Shown: one piece after another, positions 58,901 through 64,000 of the stretch
How the letters are laid out: each line of letters starts with the position of its first letter
Position numbering within the stretch: the first letter of the stretch is position 1
Source of the DNA: Smittia aterrima
Taxonomy: Eukaryota; Arthropoda; Insecta; Diptera; Chironomidae
Assembly (NCBI GenBank): GCA_033063855.1
Contig: CP093829.1
Coordinates: forward strand, 11,976,243-12,040,242
Direction of reading: 5' to 3'
Length of the DNA stretch: 64,000 nt
Made by a program: the position numbers and the translations under genes
Notes under the pieces: model-generated
The model's input: the letters and a program-made list of their open reading frames with translations, nothing else
Database searches by the model: none
What the model was told of the DNA's origin: nothing

Positions 58901-61900
58901 GACATTTTTCATTCTCTTCGACTAGAAATTGGTGTAATTCATTTGGCAGAAGCGGGTGCGAGAGAATTTTTAATCAGTTCAGTTGCCAAGGTCTACAAAT
59001 CACTTAACTGCGACGGCTGTGTAACAAAGCGTATGAATAGACGGTACAGGTCGTGTTTCTTAATTAAATCATCGTAGCCGAGAAGAGCATCGAGTTTCAT
59101 GTGCCGCCTGTCTGTTCGCTTTAGATTGATGTCGACGCGATTATTATTTTTTTAAAAAAAAAGTTAATTAAAACTGTACCCGTTAATCCGAACCAAAACA
59201 AGGAATTATTAATGTGAAAATGTGAGCCTTCGAAGAGAGTCACGAATACAAATCTAAGCGAACCGTGACCCAGAAAATCTGAGATAATGAATCAAATTTT
59301 CCGTTGCCGATTACATGAGGCCAACGCATCGTTCGCCTTGTTTATAGTAAATCCTCCGAGTTGGCTTGCATGCTCGTTGAGCTTACAGTTCTATTAATAA
59401 TCTCGTGTTCTTGATTTTGGAGCGGGAGGGAAGCAAGTTTAGTTACATAGACGAAACGAAATCAAAAGGTGCGTGACCTGATCCAATTACTTTGAATAAT
59501 AGAAATCTATCACCAACATCTCTTCTAGCTTCTAATTTAAGGCCATGAACGTAATCAGCATTAATAAAGGAATTATTTCATAAACAATCAACTACCTCGT
59601 TCGACGGACCCAGCCAGAGATGAAATTTTAATCTCGAACCCATGAAACAGGTGCCGGCTCACTAATTCGACCATTAAAAGTATCCTCATCTGAAATTTCC
59701 AACGCGCTCAACCTTCGAAACGAGTAGGACGGGGAGAGATTTCTCAGGCTTTTGTTGAGCCACAACGAATAAAGTTTTAAAGTTTTTCCGAGCTAAATCT
59801 CTTAATTTGAAGGATTTTTATAGCTTCATTTATCTCGATTGTAGTCGAGTGTGCAAAGTTTTACATCAGCGCATAGCAAGAGCATCGAGAGAGGGCATCA
59901 AGCAATTTAAAAATTTGAAATTGCCTCGCATTGTTGAACATTCATCCCAGGCCGATAAAATGCAACATCAGCTCTCGCTCATGCAAGAGAGACAATAAAT
60001 AATATTACAGAAGCACAAGTCAAAGTTTTTAAATGCATCGTCGGTGTTTGCAGCAACGAAATAAAGCGAGAGGCGACTTTCATACATTCGAGTCATTGTT
60101 TGAAATTAATTAAAATCGATTTTCGTATTTTTTTTTTATTTCCAGAGGATCGACAGCCGCACAAAACCTACAACAGAAAGCTGATGGATGAAAAGGGTTC
60201 ACAACACGCTCTGACGAGTGATTTTTGGATTTGAGCTTTCAGTTTTGTGCGCGAGTGTTCGCAGTCCCTTTTGTGAGCGAGAGATGTTTCATTACAATTT
60301 CAATTGACTGAATATTACAGTTTTATCATCATCTCCATTTCAATTGATGCAAGACTCATCGAAATGATGTATGTCGACTCTGTTTTGTCATCGAGTAAAA
60401 GGGAAAATTTAATAATTCGCTGCTGAAGAAAGCTTTCGAAAAGTAAATCACATTTGGAGACATTCTTAAGCTCCTTCGATGAGATTTCTGAGAGAACTCT
60501 CTTAATAATTCGGATGGATTTCAATTTCCCCCGGCTGATTGTAGAGCTTCATCATTAAATCGAATTTGCTAAAGTCAACAAGCCGTGAGTCCAAGTCCTT
60601 GACGAAAGAAATAATTACGTCAACTTCATTTAATTCGCCATGTAAATGATTTCGCAATTCGTTTCCACTCAAAAAGCGATCCACGGGAGAATCAACGGTT
60701 GTTACATTTGCTACAATCACATTACGTTTGATTCACAAATTTGTTTAAGATTCCTTTGAATTTCGAATTCATCTTATTGATTTCTGCTTTGTGCTTTCAT
60801 CCAAAATCAAATTATTTATCTCTCCCTCTCATCCCTCTGAAGATGAATGAAGCGAAGCATGAGAAATGTTTATTGGCAAAATCGAAAGGTTTTCTCCTTG
60901 TGCCTTCAAACAAATTACCGAAGCATCTCCTCATTACGCATCGCTGAAGCTTCAGCCTCGATTATGTACCGGGAAAAGCAGGAAAGTCCCCGTTTTGCAT
61001 AAATTATTTTTTGATCTTTCTTGAAGTTAAAGGCTTTGGCTGTTTGTCTTCACTGATTTTCATTTGATTTCCAATTTTTTTTAAAACAGTTACTCATGAA
61101 TAACTAAAGCACCTCATCTGTATTATGTATGATGTTTCGTTCATAAAAAATGCATTATGTAATTTATTTTCAATGTGGAAAAGTTTTCTTTTCTCCTTCG
61201 TTACCTGCTTGACTGACACAAAAGAAGGAAGACGACAAAGCTTACATTTCCTCAAAATGTTCACTTCTTGAAGGTATTTTCGTGATATGTAATTCGTTTT
61301 CGCTCGTCTCGGCGTCCTTCGTCAAGTCGAAGCTTGCGCATGACTTTACAAACGAGAAAGAGAAGAAAGAAACTTCAAGAACTTAAGCCTTTCGAGATGA
61401 ATTAAGTTCATGATTTTAATGACAGAACTTTCCAACTCAATTTGCTTTGGCTTCCTTTAGAATTTTCGATTATGAATATTTATTAAAGTGCAAAGCCGCA
61501 GAGAAGTCATTCCAAACTTCTGGTTTCATATCATCGTCGGCACAGACGAGAAGGCAAACACAAAAGGCAATTCTAAAATCAGAAAGCTCTTGAGGAAACA
61601 GGGAAGGTTGTCATTAATTTCCGGTGTGTTTTTCTCAGTGTAAATACGTACACCCGTTGTATTTCTCATACACAAAAAGATTTACATCATATCACGTGGA
61701 GAATGGTGAAAGTTACATTGATACATTGTCGTCCTTGTCTCTCCTCGTTCGTCTCTCTCCGATTGATGACGTCGTGATGCGCAGAACTCGACTCAAATGA
61801 AACTTTTAGCAGACGAGGTGAAGTGAATTTTAGCGTTGATGTAAAACTTTAGTCTTCAGGAGGATTTTGACCGATTCGGGCGCTCTTATCAACCTTTTAA

Positions 61901-62000
61901 CCGCTTTTCATACAAACCCAGCAGCCACACAACAATCATATTACATCATTAGAATAATTTACGATCAACCAAGTCATCAAGCCAACCGGATCAGTCTTCT
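55935..62000. other. Long noncoding region
   Basis: About 6 kb without a supported gene on either strand. The left edge should contain the promoter and 5' UTR of the membrane protein. A GA-rich simple tract lies at about 58750-58785. Short open frames (for example 58687-58905 and 60502-60720 on the minus strand) show no domain, leader or splice context. Confidence 0.45.
58752..58784. repeat. GA-rich simple repeat
   Basis: A purine run built from GAGA and GAAAGA units (GGAGAGAGAAAGAGAGAGAG). Low complexity, in noncoding DNA. GAGA-factor-type binding is possible but unsupported. Confidence 0.6.
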
Positions 62001-62434
62001 AGATTCAGAAATGAGTGTTTAGACTAACATACAACACTTTCATATCCTTTCTTGCATATCGCAGAGCCGGGACACGAAGAATTTACTCCGCGTATCTTAA
62101 AATCTACGAAAAGAACAGCGCGTTCCACTTCGACGTTAGTGAATTGCGAAGAAGTTATTGAAGTGAAAAAAAAGTTTCTCGTGTGTGAGAGCGTGAAAAT
62201 TGAAACTTGAAGGTGTAAAGTTTTGTGGGTGCTGATAATTTGTAACGTGAAGCTTCTTCAAATTGATCGAAAAGGATTTTGTAGTTCGTGCGCTAAGAGG
62301 AGAAAAAGAGGAAGAAAATATCGAGCGGAGCAGCTCGTAAAATATTTATAAGCGAAAATTGAAACTTTTCCCAAACACTTTTCCGTGTTTCGTGGAAGTA
62401 TTTACCGAGAGATAGAGAAGAACGAGAGAATGTA
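61980..62434 (+). promoter_or_regulatory. Possible promoter and noncoding first exon of a downstream gene
   Basis: A purine-rich stretch ends in a strong donor-like GAGAAT|GTAAGTATT at 62431. An initiator-like ATCAGTCTTC lies near 61991. The arrangement resembles a 5' UTR exon whose coding exons lie beyond the window. No coding sequence supports it here. Confidence 0.25.
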
Positions 62435-64000
62435 AGTATTCATCGGTAATTGGAATTGATTGTTGGGTTTATCTATCTCAACGCTCGTTGGCAGTTTCCC
62501 CTTTTTTGATTTCCCCCGAAGATGTTTCAATAATTCACAGTTCTATAAACTCTCCCGTCAACCGAAAGATAATCGAAAATTCATCGCTATACATGTTAAG
62601 ATAATTACCATGCAAATCGAAAGAACAAACCTGTTACAAGATGATCTCCCGACAAGCCTCATGAAACAATATCTTCTAATGGCTTATCAATCTGGTCTGA
62701 CGCAAAACGAGATCATAAATCAAGCGTGAAAGAGATACAATCGCTTGATGATCCCAGCAATAAATATAAAATGAAAAAGGAGATTGAAAAGCAAGCGACT
62801 TACTTCTGTCTAAATCATAAATTCTCATTCGTACACCTTTGCTTTGCTTTAGCTCTCACTCTTTCTCCCCTTTACCCGCAAAAAAAGTCTTTTCCTCCTT
62901 TTACATTCGAAGTGGCAGAGATTTATTGCAGCTAATTGAGACCCTAGACTGGTATTAGTGCAACATAAAGAACTTCACTTTGCTATTTTAGAGCAACGAA
63001 TCATATTTTTAGAAGACGAGAGAGAAAGTAAGAGAGATGGAATGAAATATTCGCCAGACAATATAAATTTAAATAATTCACTTCGTGAACGGTTGACGTT
63101 CGCTCATTGCGATTTATGCAAAACTTAATCAGCGCACTTTTGGCTCTTAAATCACTCGCTTGATGTCGTGAGTGAACGAACTGCTAGTCGTTTGACTTAA
63201 ATATTATCAGAATAGCAAATTAAAATAATTTGTGTTGACATAATGATGTTGAAATTGAGATTACGAAATGAATCCTTTTAGCACAATAGATTTTTAAAAG
63301 CGTTTACTTTAGCGATATGGAAATTAGAGATTTAAATATTCATTTCCTAATTATATCTCCCGCAAATATTTGAGTGTGTGTTTACTTATAAGAGGCTTTG
63401 TTCGTGTGTGGTGACAAAGATTCTCTTAATTGCCACATTAATCGTCGGAAATTAAACGATGACCGACAAATCGTCGACAGTTGAACTGAGAACATTGCGT
63501 TCTGCTTTGCGCTGTTGGTTTGCTGAAGGTAATTATGATTAATTGGCCGACCACTCTCTTGACACATATTGATGCTAGGACCTATAAATGTTCCTGAAAT
63601 TAATTGCCACTCGACTAACGTCTTACTCGGATAGAGATTTACGGATAAACTGTTGTTTGTGCTGCAATTGTCAATGGTGAGAAGTGGTCTAAGCTCATTG
63701 ATGCGAGAACTAAAGGGTGGATGGGTATTTCGAGCATCGAGCACAAAAAAGGAACTGAAAAGGTTTTAACTCATCTCCACACACTTCACAGCTCATTGAA
63801 CAGACAAAACAACCATACGGTTCATCTCTGGGCTGGAAGGGAAAGCTTAATGAGTGGTGTGTTCATGTTCAATGATTATTATCAATTTTCCTTTCAACGT
63901 GATATTAATTTTCGCTTTGATAATCAATGCGAAAATGAATATTGAATTATCTAACTCACCGACCGAGAGTTAGAGAGCGTCGCTGAAAGGAGAATTTACA
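62435..64000. other. Noncoding end of window
   Basis: I find no supported gene. If the donor near 62431 is real, this is part of a plus-strand intron. Short open frames at 62460-62935 and 63382-63945 lack recognisable features. Confidence 0.4.

Noticed and set aside
1..64000. CRISPR arrays, bacterial operons, rRNA genes
   Set aside because: None seen; the window is eukaryotic nuclear DNA.

Overview
The window looks like nuclear DNA of a dipteran insect, most likely a midge (Chironomidae-like). It is AT-rich, many introns are only 48 to 65 nt long with GT-AG ends, and the gene content is insect: a 7-TM gustatory receptor, a tandem alpha-esterase cluster, a GT10 fucosyltransferase and a polyglutamine C2H2 zinc-finger factor. 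The species call is inference; nothing was searched.

Layout. 0.6-2.7 kb (-): a MIF4G-domain protein with a repetitive Ser/Pro tail. 4.0-4.8 kb (+): NSA2, a ribosome biogenesis factor. 5.1-6.4 kb (+): a gustatory receptor. 6.5-7.65 kb (-): TMEM177, a mitochondrial protein of COX2 assembly. 7.83-9.16 kb: a broken Fanzor gene, the eukaryotic relative of TnpB RNA-guided nucleases. It is followed directly by a GC-rich block with three hairpins, one capped by a cUUCGg tetraloop, which is the best candidate here for a Fanzor guide-RNA scaffold. 9.2-10.0 kb: a decayed C2H2 zinc-finger gene abutting that block. 16.7-28.7 kb (-): one seven-exon fibronectin-III membrane protein spread over 12 kb by long, apparently empty introns. 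34.2-35.4 kb (-): an alpha-1,3-fucosyltransferase. 36.4-39.7 kb: a group of small secreted proteins (two clear and one tentative peptide precursor on -, two larger Cys-containing secreted proteins on +) around a tRNA-Ser(CGA). 39.8-40.6 kb (-): a divergent DNA/RNA non-specific endonuclease relative. 40.9-46.4 kb (-): three tandem carboxylesterases. 48.3-51.3 kb (+): an 11-finger C2H2 protein with polyQ tracts and an in-frame coding-like extension past a UAG stop. 52.8-55.9 kb (-): a single-pass membrane protein with a Cys-rich ectodomain and microexons. 56-64 kb: noncoding, with one possible 5' exon near 62.4 kb.

The most interesting locus is the Fanzor relic plus its adjacent structured element. 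All three presumptive RuvC acidic residues and the zinc-ribbon cysteines are still present, although one frameshift, one in-frame stop and the missing N-terminus make this copy non-functional as read. Many genes below are multi-exon. Their splice sites were chosen by eye from GT/AG signals and checked for phase continuity, so exon edges are predictions.
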